A DNA stretch of 23,311 bases from positions 1 through 23,311 of the IMG/VR virus record IMGVR_UViG_3300034118_000624; one strand, 5' to 3'. Each line of letters begins with the position of its first letter. Positions within the stretch are counted from its first letter, which is position 1. Made by a program: the position numbers and the translations under genes. Under the pieces are notes generated by a model that searched no databases, was not told where the DNA came from, and saw only the letters and a list, made by a program, of their open reading frames with translations. Below, piece by piece: positions 1-7,454 of this stretch. Origin of the DNA: a virus.

Positions 1-70
1 GTTGGTTGGGCGAGGATGGTATCGGGACAAATTGGGACCAAAAAAGAAAAAGGGGAAATACCTTCGCGAC
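1..70 (+). other. Left end, non-coding leader of small terminase; possible half of cos/pac region
   Basis: No gene begins here. The reading frame of the small terminase stays open to the window edge, but its residues before Met at 71 are basic and low-complexity (GPKKKKGK), and the start-proximal TAnnTTCG element sits just before 71, so I treat this stretch as leader. It includes an A-rich run at about 40-58. If the genome is circular or cos-joined it continues from 23311, giving about 150 bp between HNH endonuclease and small terminase, where HK97-like phages often carry the packaging site. That placement is inference. Confidence 0.4.
59..66 (+). promoter_or_regulatory. TAnnTTCG start-proximal element before small terminase
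   Basis: TACCTTCG, followed by four bases and then ATG at 71. It resembles the Bacteroidota -7 element (TAnnTTTG). The same spacing recurs before the portal, connector, chaperone and 15832 genes. No convincing TTTG lies 19-21 bp upstream (a TTG at 32-34 is 24 bp away). Promoter function is inferred. Confidence 0.4.
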
Positions 71-394
71 ATGGAGTACATGAACGACGCGCAACGGGCG
101 CAGTTGGCTGAATTGGTGGCTAAATGGAGCGCCTACAAGACGCTGAAGGTGGACGACTACGTCCGGCTTGAGCTGCTGGCCTGCGTCCTGGTGGAGGTGA
201 GCCAGCTGCAGGCGTACGTCAACACCAACGGCACGACCTACCAGGTGGTGGGAAAGAGCGGCGACACGTACAGCCGGGCGCGGCCGGAGTACCAGCAGCT
301 GCAGGAGCTACGCCAGCGGGCGTCGGTCATCATCGACAAGCTGGTGAAGGACGCCGCGCCGGTGGATGACGAATACAGCGAGCTGCTTGCCTGA
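71..394 (+). CDS. terS: Terminase small subunit, P27-like
   Basis: 107 aa. It probably recognises phage DNA at the packaging site and loads the large terminase subunit. The sequence is helical and charged, with the pattern NTNGTTYQVVGKSGDTYSRARPEYQQL at about residues 50-72 followed by a helix (LRQRASVIIDKL), which is the usual core of P27-family small terminases (NG.....G....HP......L). I chose ATG 71 because the TAnnTTCG element lies 4 nt before it and because the upstream extension is low-complexity. It overlaps the large subunit by 29 nt, the normal order for HK97-like phages. The short length fits the family. The family call rests on motif recognition only. Confidence 0.75.
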   Translation: MEYMNDAQRAQLAELVAKWSAYKTLKVDDYVRLELLACVLVEVSQLQAYVNTNGTTYQVVGKSGDTYSRARPEYQQLQELRQRASVIIDKLVKDAAPVDDEYSELLA

Positions 395-1919
395 ATACTA
401 CTTCGACGACGCTGCTGCCGACCGCGCCGTCCAGTTCATCGAGACGTTTGGCTCCCACGTCAAGGGGCACAGTGGCGCGTTCCTGCTGGAGCCGTGGCAG
501 AAGGACGACATCATCCGCCCGCTGTTCGGGTGGAAGCGTGCCGACGGGCTGCGCAAGTACCGCACGTGTTACGTGGAGATTCCGCGCAAGAACGGAAAGT
601 CGAACCTGTCGGCCGTCATCGCTTTGTACCTGCTGCTCGGCACCAAAGAGGCAGGCGCCGAAATCATCAGCGCGGCCGGTGACCGCAACCAGGCCCGCAT
701 TGTCTACGACATCGCCGCTCAAATGGTCCGGCAGAACAAGACGCTGGCCAGCCGGTGCCGCGTGCTCAAGAATGAAATCCACTACAAAGGCAGCTTTTAC
801 AAGTCCATCAGCGCGGAGGCCTCCACCAAACACGGCTTCAACTGCTCGGGTATCATCTTCGACGAGCTGCACACCCAGCCCAACCGCGACCTGTGGGACG
901 TGCTGACCACGTCGGTAGGCGCACGGGCCGAGCCGCTCATTATCGCCCTGACCACCGCCGGACACGACACGGCCTCCATATGCTACGAGGTGCACGAGTA
1001 CGCCCTGCGCGTGAAGCGCGGCGAGATTGATGACCCCACATTCCTGCCGGTGCTGTACCACGCCGACCCCGGCGACGACTGGACGCAGCCGGAGACGTGG
1101 AAAAAAGCCAACCCCGGCTTTGGCTCCATCTGCCGGGCGGAGTATTTTGAGCAAGAGGTGATGAAGGCCAAGGCCAACCCCAACCACGTGAACACCTTCA
1201 AACGGCTGCACCTGAACATATGGACCGGCAGCTCGACCGCGTGGATTACAGACGACGAGTTCATGCGCGGCGGAGCACCGTTGCCCGATGACGACTACTT
1301 GGCTACGCTGCCCTGCTGGGGCGGCCTCGACCTCGCCTCCACCCGCGACCTCACCGCTTTCGCCCTGCTCTTTTGGGACGAGGTGGTGCAGGTGCACTAC
1401 CTCAAGGTGCACCAGTTCGTGAACGAGGAGCGGGCGCACAGCAAGAAGCTGGCGGAAGGGGTGGACTACCTGGCGTTTGAGCGGGACGGTGACCTGACTA
1501 TCACACCAGGCAACGTCACCGACTACCGCATCGTGCGCGACCACATCCTCACCGCCTGCGAGAAGTACCAGGTGGCGGGCGTCGCCTTCGACCGCAAGTT
1601 CTCCACCTACATCGTGCCCGAGCTCATCGACGCCGGGGTGGAGATGCTGCCGTTTGGGCAGGGCTTCTACGACATGAGCTACCCCACAAAGCAATTCGAG
1701 ATGAAGCTGGTGGCCGGCGAAATCATCCACGGCGGCAACCGCTGCCTACGCTGGCAGGTGGGCTGCGTCAAGCTCGACCGCGACCCGGCCGACAACATCA
1801 AGGTCGGCAAGAACCGCAACAAGCTGGGCCAGCAGGTGGACGGCGTCGTCGCGTCCATCATGGCGCTGGGCATCAGCGACAACGACGACAACCTCATCAC
1901 AGAAGTGTTTACCCTGTAG
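366..1919 (+). CDS. terL: Terminase large subunit (HK97-type ATPase/nuclease)
   Basis: 517 aa packaging motor: an N-terminal ATPase drives DNA into the prohead and a C-terminal RNase H-like nuclease cuts the concatemer. Visible motifs are a Walker A variant EIPRKNGKS (residues 71-79), Walker B with catalytic acid GIIFDELH (D166/E167), and a coupling motif LTTAGH (195-200). The nuclease domain has acidic clusters GGLDLASTRDL (D322) and VAFDRKFS, with VDGVVASIMALG near the C-terminus. Length is typical of the Terminase_1 / HK97 gp2 group. ATG 366 overlaps the small subunit by 29 nt. The group often uses cos ends, which suits the organisation at the window ends, but this sequence alone does not prove cos packaging. 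Confidence 0.95.
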   Translation: MTNTASCLPEYYFDDAAADRAVQFIETFGSHVKGHSGAFLLEPWQKDDIIRPLFGWKRADGLRKYRTCYVEIPRKNGKSNLSAVIALYLLLGTKEAGAEIISAAGDRNQARIVYDIAAQMVRQNKTLASRCRVLKNEIHYKGSFYKSISAEASTKHGFNCSGIIFDELHTQPNRDLWDVLTTSVGARAEPLIIALTTAGHDTASICYEVHEYALRVKRGEIDDPTFLPVLYHADPGDDWTQPETWKKANPGFGSICRAEYFEQEVMKAKANPNHVNTFKRLHLNIWTGSSTAWITDDEFMRGGAPLPDDDYLATLPCWGGLDLASTRDLTAFALLFWDEVVQVHYLKVHQFVNEERAHSKKLAEGVDYLAFERDGDLTITPGNVTDYRIVRDHILTACEKYQVAGVAFDRKFSTYIVPELIDAGVEMLPFGQGFYDMSYPTKQFEMKLVAGEIIHGGNRCLRWQVGCVKLDRDPADNIKVGKNRNKLGQQVDGVVASIMALGISDNDDNLITEVFTL

Positions 1920-1923
1920 TTCC

Positions 1924-1931
1924 TACCTTCG
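1924..1931 (+). promoter_or_regulatory. TAnnTTCG start-proximal element before portal
   Basis: TACCTTCG, then five bases (CCACA), then ATG 1937. It lies in the 17-nt gap between large terminase and portal. No TTTG element at 19-21 bp spacing. Same layout as at 59, 5122, 7990 and 15819. Confidence 0.4.
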
Positions 1932-1936
1932 CCACA

Positions 1937-3133
1937 ATGGCCACACTCCTCGAACGTCTCGGCATCCAAAAGCGGGCCCGCGTGGGCAAGTTCGACAGCC
2001 AAACCATAGGCGCCGAGCTGGGCGTCTACGGCATGACGGCGTCAGGCATCACTGTTAGCGAGCAGGGCGCCCTCGCCATCTCGACCGTATACGCCTGCAT
2101 CTACCGCATCGCGTCCACCGTCAGCTCCCTGTCGCTGAACATCTACCTGCGCGAAGGCAGCCGCGTGACGCTGGCCGAGTCGCATCCGGCCTACGACCTG
2201 TGCAAGTACGAGCCCAACAGCTACCAGACGGCTATGGAGTTTTGGGAACGGCTGTACAGCTCGGCCCTTATGTACGGCGTGGGCTATGCGATGATTACGC
2301 GCGACAACAGCGGCCGCCCCGTCGCCCTCGACCTGCTCGACTACTACGACGTGGAGCCGAAGCTGGTGGGCAATGAGAAGGTGTACAGCGTTCAGGGCGT
2401 GGGCGTGGTCCGTCCGGAGAACATGCTGGAGCTGGCCAACATCATGCGCATGTCGCCGCTGCGCCTGCACCGGGAAAACCTGGGGCTGACGAAGGCCGCG
2501 CAGGATTTTGGGGCGGAGTACTTCGGCAACGGCGGACAGGCCACCGGCATCCTCAAGCCAAAGAACCCACTGAAGCCGGAGCAGGTGGACACGCTGCGCA
2601 AGTCGTGGAAGCACGGCGGCCCTGGCGTCAAGTTCCTTGGCGTGGACATGGACTACCAAAGCATCCAGCTCCAGCCGGAGGAGGCCCAGTTTATCGAAAC
2701 CCGCAAGTTTCAGGCGGAGGAGATTTGCCGCATTTTCAGCGTACCGCCCGACCTGGTGCAAGTGCCGGGACAGTCGACCTTCAACAACGTCGAGCAGCAG
2801 CACATCCAGTTTGCCCGCCATACCATTCAGCCGTGGGCCGTCCGCCTGCAGCAGGAGGTGGACCGCAAGCTCATCGCCAGCTTTGACCGTCCTCAGGTCT
2901 ACAGCCGCCACGACATGACCGACCTGTACCGTGGCGACATGGCCGCTCGTGCCAACTTTTACACGCAAATGCTGCAGGCCGGGGTGTTGTCCATCAACGA
3001 GGCCCGCGCCAAGGAGGACCTGAACCCCGTCGCAGGCGGCGATATCCACACCGTCCAGGTCAACCAAATTGCCCTGTCGGAGTTCGGTGCATATTCGCAA
3101 AAAATAGCAAATGAAAACACAGGAAGCATTTGA
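1937..3133 (+). CDS. Portal protein, HK97 family
   Basis: 398 aa. It forms the dodecameric ring at the capsid vertex through which DNA enters and to which the neck attaches. Family features visible: N-terminal ALAISTVYACIYRIASTVSSL (about residues 46-66), a middle YGVGYAMITRD segment, IMRMSPLRLH, GNGGQATGIL, and the late motif AEEICRIFSVPPDLV (about residues 260-274) followed by FNNVEQQHIQFARHTIQPWAVRLQQEV. These are the standard blocks of HK97 gp3-like portals, and the length is normal. It is followed by the protease-capsid gene with a 23-nt overlap. The ATG choice is supported by the start-proximal element. Confidence 0.95.
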   Translation: MATLLERLGIQKRARVGKFDSQTIGAELGVYGMTASGITVSEQGALAISTVYACIYRIASTVSSLSLNIYLREGSRVTLAESHPAYDLCKYEPNSYQTAMEFWERLYSSALMYGVGYAMITRDNSGRPVALDLLDYYDVEPKLVGNEKVYSVQGVGVVRPENMLELANIMRMSPLRLHRENLGLTKAAQDFGAEYFGNGGQATGILKPKNPLKPEQVDTLRKSWKHGGPGVKFLGVDMDYQSIQLQPEEAQFIETRKFQAEEICRIFSVPPDLVQVPGQSTFNNVEQQHIQFARHTIQPWAVRLQQEVDRKLIASFDRPQVYSRHDMTDLYRGDMAARANFYTQMLQAGVLSINEARAKEDLNPVAGGDIHTVQVNQIALSEFGAYSQKIANENTGSI

Positions 3134-5072
3134 GCAGGAGGTCCGCGCCCAGTATGGGGAGGCGGTAGAACTGCGCGTCAGCGAGGTCCGCGCGGCCTCC
3201 GATGACACCCTTACCGTCAGCGGCTACGCTGCCATGTTTGACGACATCACCGACCTCGGCTACTTCAAGGAGCGCATCGCCCGCGGAGCTTTCGACGGGG
3301 TAATGGAGGACGACGTCCGGCTGCTCATCAACCATGCCGGCGTCCCGCTGGCACGCACCACCAACGGCACCCTCGACCTCGAGGTGGACGAGACCGGCCT
3401 GCGCTACACCGCACGCCTGGCGGACACCACCGAAGGGCGCGACCTGTACAAGCTCATCAAGCGCGGCGACATCTCGCAGTCGAGTTTCGCCTTTACGATT
3501 GCAGAGGAGGACTACGACCGCAAGGCCAACCTGCGCACCATCACAAAGATGGGCAGCCTGCTCGACGTTAGCCCGGTCACTTATCCAGCTTACCCCACTA
3601 CCACGGTGGCCGCTCGCATGAAGGCGCAGCAGGAGGAGCGCTCTATCGACCCGGAGGACGAGGAGCTGCTTGACGACATCTTGGAAGCTATCGACGAAAT
3701 CAAGGTAAAAATCGAAGAGGCCAAAGCCGTCGAGGAGCAGGAGGACGTCATGCCCGCCGCACCCGTAAATTCTGAACGCAGTACATTCGCACAAACTAAA
3801 CCCCAGACCATGAACTTGAATGAATTGAAGGCGCTCCGCGCCAAGTACTACGAGGAGCACGTCGCCCTCGTGGAGAACCCTGACAAAGAAGGCCGCCAAA
3901 TTACCGAAGCTGAAGAGCAGCGGGCCGAGTGGTTGGTTGCCGAGGTTGCATCTTTGGACAAGCGCATCAAGCACCGCGCCGACCACGAGAAGATGGTCGC
4001 CCGCATGGTGGGTGGTGAGGCAGTGAGCCGCGGCGAAGAGCGTGAAATCGAGAAGCTGAATGGCAAGTTTAGCCTGTCGCGCGCCGTATTGACTGCAGCA
4101 AACGGCCGCTCGTTGGAAGGTATCGAGGCAGAGTGGGCACAGGAGGCACAGCGTGAGATGCGGGCCCAGGGCTTGCAGGCTGTCGGCCAGGTGGCCATTC
4201 CAATGAAGGCGCTGTACCGCGGTGCTGCTGACAACTTTACCGCGACTATTGGCAACGGAGACGGCGAAGGCTTTGTGCCAATTAACGTTCCCGGCGCTAT
4301 CGGCTCCCTGATTTCTCCGTCTGTCATCGAGCGGTTGGGCACGACTGTCATCAACGGAGCTACGGGGAACCTCAAGTTCCCGCGCGTGTCTGTCGCACCT
4401 ACCGGAACGGCTGAAGGCGAAGTGGATGCTAACGCAAACAGCGGCATGGAGATGGACGAGCTGACCCTCAGCCCGCAGCGGGTTTCTGCGAAGACCACCT
4501 ACTCCAAGCAGCTCCTCCTCCAGGGCGGCGCAGCAGTGGACATGGTCATCGCGCAGGAGTTGAACCAAGCCATGAACAAGTTCATCGACACGAAAGCCTT
4601 CGACACGCTCGACGGCGCTACCATGAACGACCTGAGCACGGCTGGCGTAACGAACACGGTGTTCAACGCAGCCCTCGCTGTGGCTATGGAAGCTGCTGTC
4701 CTCGCTGACGGAGCCGACCTGTCAAACTGCTACTACGTCATGAGCCCGTACGCTTACCAGCTTGCGAAGAATCTCGCACAGGTTTCCTCCGTATCTGCTC
4801 TCTTCGACCTCAGCACGAACACCTTCAACGGCTACCGCGCTATTGCCACGCCGTACCTGGTGGACACGACCGCTGGCTCGGTGGGACAGCTGCTCTTCGG
4901 TAACTTCCAGCAGGGCGCCATCCTCGCCTACTTCGGAGGTATCGACCTGCTCGTCGACCCGTACAGCGCAGCAGGCAACGCGCAGATTGTCCTGCACGTC
5001 AACCGCTTCTTCGATTTCGACGTTCGCCAGGCGAACGCCCTCGCGAAGTGCAACGACGCTGCAGCGTCTTAA
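3111..5072 (+). CDS. Fused prohead protease-major capsid protein (HK97 fold)
   Basis: 653 aa, one uninterrupted frame. Residues about 20-170 are an HK97-type prohead protease: LLINHAGVPLART carries the expected catalytic His (H75) and ISQSSFAF the catalytic Ser (S122-S125 region), followed by LLDVSPVTYPAYP. Residues 175-225 are acidic and helical. From M234 (MNLNELKALRAKYYEEH) a coiled-coil delta/scaffold domain runs to about 310, then the HK97 capsid fold (FVPINVPGAIGSLISPSVIERLG, LSPQRVSAKTTYSKQLL, FDFDVRQANALAKCN at the end). The protease would process the scaffold region after assembly. In most relatives protease and capsid are separate genes. An in-frame ATG at 3810 preceded by TACATTCG could give free capsid protein. 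The start overlaps the portal by 23 nt. Highly confident of both domains; the expression mode is inference. Confidence 0.92.
   Translation: MKTQEAFEQEVRAQYGEAVELRVSEVRAASDDTLTVSGYAAMFDDITDLGYFKERIARGAFDGVMEDDVRLLINHAGVPLARTTNGTLDLEVDETGLRYTARLADTTEGRDLYKLIKRGDISQSSFAFTIAEEDYDRKANLRTITKMGSLLDVSPVTYPAYPTTTVAARMKAQQEERSIDPEDEELLDDILEAIDEIKVKIEEAKAVEEQEDVMPAAPVNSERSTFAQTKPQTMNLNELKALRAKYYEEHVALVENPDKEGRQITEAEEQRAEWLVAEVASLDKRIKHRADHEKMVARMVGGEAVSRGEEREIEKLNGKFSLSRAVLTAANGRSLEGIEAEWAQEAQREMRAQGLQAVGQVAIPMKALYRGAADNFTATIGNGDGEGFVPINVPGAIGSLISPSVIERLGTTVINGATGNLKFPRVSVAPTGTAEGEVDANANSGMEMDELTLSPQRVSAKTTYSKQLLLQGGAAVDMVIAQELNQAMNKFIDTKAFDTLDGATMNDLSTAGVTNTVFNAALAVAMEAAVLADGADLSNCYYVMSPYAYQLAKNLAQVSSVSALFDLSTNTFNGYRAIATPYLVDTTAGSVGQLLFGNFQQGAILAYFGGIDLLVDPYSAAGNAQIVLHVNRFFDFDVRQANALAKCNDAAAS
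3782..3789 (+). promoter_or_regulatory. Internal TAnnTTCG element before in-frame capsid Met 3810
   Basis: TACATTCG inside the protease-capsid gene. It ends 20 nt before the in-frame ATG at 3810, where the capsid delta domain begins, and the intervening sequence is A/C-rich. Spacing resembles that before the major tail protein (18 nt). It could be an internal promoter producing capsid alone. No TTTG is seen at the expected -33 position. Confidence 0.35.
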
Positions 5073-5092
5073 TTGACCTGACACTATAGGCG

Positions 5093-5121
5093 AAGGCCCG
5101 GGGCACTCCCCCGGGCTTTCG
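5093..5121 (+). terminator. Hairpin between capsid and connector genes, likely partial terminator
   Basis: A perfect 8-bp stem GCCCGGGG / CCCCGGGC (5096-5103 with 5109-5116) has a 5-nt loop. Outer G-U and two A-U pairs extend it to about 11 bp, and TTTC follows. The T-run is short, so it may attenuate rather than stop transcription. It sits in the 61-nt gap after the capsid gene and immediately before the start-proximal element of the connector gene. Confidence 0.6.
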
Positions 5122-5129
5122 TACTTTCG
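5122..5129 (+). promoter_or_regulatory. TAnnTTCG start-proximal element before connector
   Basis: TACTTTCG, then GGCC, then ATG 5134. It follows directly on the capsid-distal hairpin, which would fit transcription restarting here. Function is inferred from recurrence. Confidence 0.4.
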
Positions 5130-5133
5130 GGCC

Positions 5134-5700
5134 ATGGTTACCACCGTCAAGGTCACGGGCACCCCGGTGCTCAACGACATCATCACCGTCGCGGACCTCA
5201 AGACCTTCTGCCGCGTCGACAGCGCCGACGAGGATACGCTGATGGACGCGCTGCGACAAACAGCTATATCATGGTGCGAGCAGTACTGCAGCATCCGCCT
5301 CGGCGACGTCGCAGCCATAGCCTACGCTGACGCGTGGGCGCCGCTCGGCATTAACGTTGGGCCGGTGCAAAGCATCACCTCAATCACGTACCTGTCGACG
5401 GCCAACACGACGCAGACGCTGGGGGCGAGCTACTACTACTCCGACCTGAACAGCCAAATCGCACGCATCCGTTTCGTCAGTCCGCCGGACCTGTACGACG
5501 ACGCCCTCAACCGGGTGCAGGTGAACTGCGTCATCGGCTACCCTGAGGCGTCTGTGCCGAAGCCTATCCTGCAGGCCATCCGTATCCTGGTGGGACACTT
5601 CTACGAGAACCGCCAGCAGGTCGTCACCGGCACCATCGCCACCGCCGTACCCTTTGCGGTGGAGGCCCTGCTATCACCCTACCGCCTGCTGCATCCATGA
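5134..5700 (+). CDS. Head-tail connector, gp6-like
   Basis: 188 aa. Probably forms the ring docking under the portal. The N-terminal third has the typical pattern of gp6/YqbG-like connectors: VADLKTFCRVDSADEDTLMDALRQTAISWCEQYCSIRL (about residues 22-59), meaning a short helix, an acid-rich turn with DED, then a long helix. The end (PKPILQAIRILVGHFYENRQQV, then FAVEALLSPYRLLHP) is also characteristic: a helical segment with Y/F-ENR and a final L-L-S-P-Y-R. Length is ordinary. ATG 5134 is supported by the start-proximal element, and the stop overlaps the next start as ATGA. Position between capsid and head-closure gene agrees. Confidence 0.85.
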   Translation: MVTTVKVTGTPVLNDIITVADLKTFCRVDSADEDTLMDALRQTAISWCEQYCSIRLGDVAAIAYADAWAPLGINVGPVQSITSITYLSTANTTQTLGASYYYSDLNSQIARIRFVSPPDLYDDALNRVQVNCVIGYPEASVPKPILQAIRILVGHFYENRQQVVTGTIATAVPFAVEALLSPYRLLHP

Positions 5701-6011
5701 AGATAGGAACCCTTGACCGCCGCGTAGAGATTCAGAACTATGTGACCACGCGCGACACATGGAACTACCCTGTCGAAACATGGTCGACGCTGGCGGAGGT
5801 ATGGGCGTCGCGCCGCGACCGGAGCAGCGGCGAAGTGACGGAGGTCATGAAATCGGTGCAGCTGAACCGCACGGAGTGGACGGTGCGCTACCGCTCCGAC
5901 GTAGACACCACCATGCGCATCATGCACGACAGCACGTACTACTACATCGTGGGCATCGTGCAGATAGGACGCAAAGAGGGACTGCTGCTCATCACTGAAC
6001 TTCGCGACTGA
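5697..6011 (+). CDS. Head closure / head-tail joining protein (gp16-like)
   Basis: 104 aa beta-barrel type protein, likely the stopper ring under the connector. It shows the family pattern: MKIGTLDRRVEIQNY at the start (the G-x-L-[DR]-x-R-[IV]-x-[IL]-[EQ] signature), W near the middle (WSTLAEVWASRR), SGEVTEVMKSVQLNRTEWTVRYR, then YYYIVGIVQIGRKEGLLLITELRD at the end. Length matches SPP1 gp16 / HK97 joining proteins. It starts by ATGA overlap and ends by TGATG overlap, so it is translationally coupled on both sides. Confidence 0.88.
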   Translation: MKIGTLDRRVEIQNYVTTRDTWNYPVETWSTLAEVWASRRDRSSGEVTEVMKSVQLNRTEWTVRYRSDVDTTMRIMHDSTYYYIVGIVQIGRKEGLLLITELRD

Positions 6012-6652
6012 TGGACATCAGGCCGAGGTCCAAGGTCATCAAGTCGCAGCTCGGCAGCTTCGGCTTTGACGGGCGCCAGCTGAAGGCCATCGAGGACGAG
6101 CTGATGAGCATGCCGCTGCGCTACCGCGCCAAGGCACTCATCGGCCCTATGAAGACCGCGCTCGGTATCACCAAACGCCAGGCGGCAGCTAACGCGCGTG
6201 CGAGCGCCCGCACGGGCAACCTCGCCAAAGCTATTCAAGTAGTGGAAGGGAAGGACAAGCGTTACACCTACGTGGTGCTGCGCGTCAATCCGAGGACCAG
6301 CTACTACCTCCCGGCACCGGCGTGGATGGACCGCGGCCAGCCACAGCTGCAGCGCCCTATCAAGTACGCCCACCTCGTTGCCGGAGGCACAAAGGCAGGG
6401 CTGCGCACCAACCGCGAACTGCAGGACGGACGCCGCAAACACTTTACCGTACGCAACGAGGAGAGCGGAAAGGTGCACCGCCTGTCGCAGTGGCTGACCC
6501 CTAAGGTGCCAGGCATCCAGCACCCCGGCACCCCGGCAAACAATTTTATTGAAGACGCATGGACGGCTACGCAGGATGCGGCTGAAGCCAAGTTCCGCGA
6601 CATCGCCATCGACCGAATTCTCAAGTTCAAAAACAGGCAAGGCTTCAAATGA
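6011..6652 (+). CDS. Neck / tail completion protein, HK97 gp10-like
   Basis: 213 aa, basic. Residues about 25-70 contain a helix and ITKRQAAANARASARTGNLAKAIQVVEGK, the R-T-G-x-L..A/S-I pattern of gp10-like proteins. A segment with PIKYAHLVAGGTKAG matches the usual Y-A-x-x-V-E-x-G-T region. PGIQHPGTPANNFIEDAW near residue 175-190 matches the P-x-P-F-[LI]-x-x-A ending of the family. At about 210 aa it is longer than the compact 130-150 aa versions because of an insertion around residues 100-160. Order between head closure and tail terminator supports the role. Confidence 0.8.
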   Translation: MDIRPRSKVIKSQLGSFGFDGRQLKAIEDELMSMPLRYRAKALIGPMKTALGITKRQAAANARASARTGNLAKAIQVVEGKDKRYTYVVLRVNPRTSYYLPAPAWMDRGQPQLQRPIKYAHLVAGGTKAGLRTNRELQDGRRKHFTVRNEESGKVHRLSQWLTPKVPGIQHPGTPANNFIEDAWTATQDAAEAKFRDIAIDRILKFKNRQGFK

Positions 6653-7416
6653 TAAACCACATTATCGACATCCTTATTGAGGACGGTGCGACAGGTGCTA
6701 TCACCACCAACAGCCGCATCTTTCCGCTAGCTCGCTTGCAGGGCAGCGCCGTGCCTGCTGTAGTGGTGCAGCTGACAAACACCACGCCCGTCGACACACA
6801 CGACGGGGTGGCCACCGTAGACGAACATACCGTACAGGTGACGGCTATAGCTGAAACCCCGAAGGCATGCTACGACCTGGGCGAGGTGGTGCGTTTGGCG
6901 CTCGATGGCTACACGGGCGGAGACATCAGCAGCCTGCGCTTTGTCACGCAGGCCACGGACATCTTCGAGGCGGACGACCTGTTCACGATTACGATGCAAT
7001 TCGAGGTGGCGCTCAACCGCTCCGAGGTGAGCGTGCCCACCAGCGCGGCAGTAGGTAACGACCTTGAAATCCGCGGCGCGCTATACTATCAAGTGCGCGA
7101 CATTGAGCTGGAGCATAATACCACCTACACCGTAGGCACCGCCGACTACTGCATCTTTGCCAACTATGCAGAAGCCCGCGACACAAAGACGGCCACGCTG
7201 CGCCTGCCTTCTGTGGCTGTAAATGAAGGCCGCGTCCTGCGCGTAAAGACAGGCTCCAACCTCAGCAATCAGCGCACCTTTGTACTCGAGCCAAACCCTA
7301 ACGACGGCAGCACCATCGACGGAGCCGCATCGGCCACCATGGACCGCGACTACGACGGCATCACGCTGCTCTGCCATCTTGGCGAGTGGTACGTCGTACA
7401 GCGCAAAAGCAAATAA
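6649..7416 (+). CDS. Tail terminator (DUF3168-like) with extra C-terminal beta domain
   Basis: 255 aa. Residues 1-125 look like a tail completion/terminator protein: MINHIIDILIEDGATGAITTNSRIFPL, then AVPAVVVQLTN, then DEHTVQVTAIAETPKACYDLGEVVRLALDGYTG and a strand ending in FEVALN. That is the usual full length of the family. Residues about 130-255 are an additional beta-rich domain (TTYTVGTADYCIFANYAEARDT, TATLRLPS, GRVLRVKTGSN, DGSTIDGAAS, GEWYVVQRKSK), a layout I know from phage fibre C-terminal domains and similar in plan to the end of the fibre at 12929-14671. This would put decorations at the tail-neck joint. ATGA overlap with the upstream gene. First domain likely, second an inference from pattern. 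Confidence 0.75.
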   Translation: MINHIIDILIEDGATGAITTNSRIFPLARLQGSAVPAVVVQLTNTTPVDTHDGVATVDEHTVQVTAIAETPKACYDLGEVVRLALDGYTGGDISSLRFVTQATDIFEADDLFTITMQFEVALNRSEVSVPTSAAVGNDLEIRGALYYQVRDIELEHNTTYTVGTADYCIFANYAEARDTKTATLRLPSVAVNEGRVLRVKTGSNLSNQRTFVLEPNPNDGSTIDGAASATMDRDYDGITLLCHLGEWYVVQRKSK

Positions 7417-7428
7417 TTGACACTCCCT

Positions 7429-7436
7429 ATCTTCAC
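7429..7436 (+). promoter_or_regulatory. TAnnTTC element before major tail protein
   Basis: TATCTTCA ends 18 nt before ATG 7455. The leader after it is A/C-rich with a run of six A, the composition associated with strong translation in Bacteroidota. It lies in the 38-nt gap after the tail terminator gene. A TTGACA lies only 6 bp upstream of it, too close for a standard promoter pair. Confidence 0.4.
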
Positions 7437-7454
7437 CAAAAAATCTGAACCATC

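Noticed and set aside
330-1730. Long open frame on the minus strand (466 codons) opposite the large terminase
   Set aside because: It is antisense to a gene with all terminase motifs, is V/H/L/R-rich in the way typical of reverse-frame translation of GC-rich genes, and has no recognisable domain.
2042-3208. Minus-strand open frame (388 codons) opposite the portal
   Set aside because: Antisense shadow of a confidently assigned gene.
3060-4568. Long open frame on the minus strand (502 codons) opposite portal/protease-capsid
   Set aside because: Mirror of the capsid gene; composition bias of codon third positions explains the lack of stops, and there is no motif or promoter.
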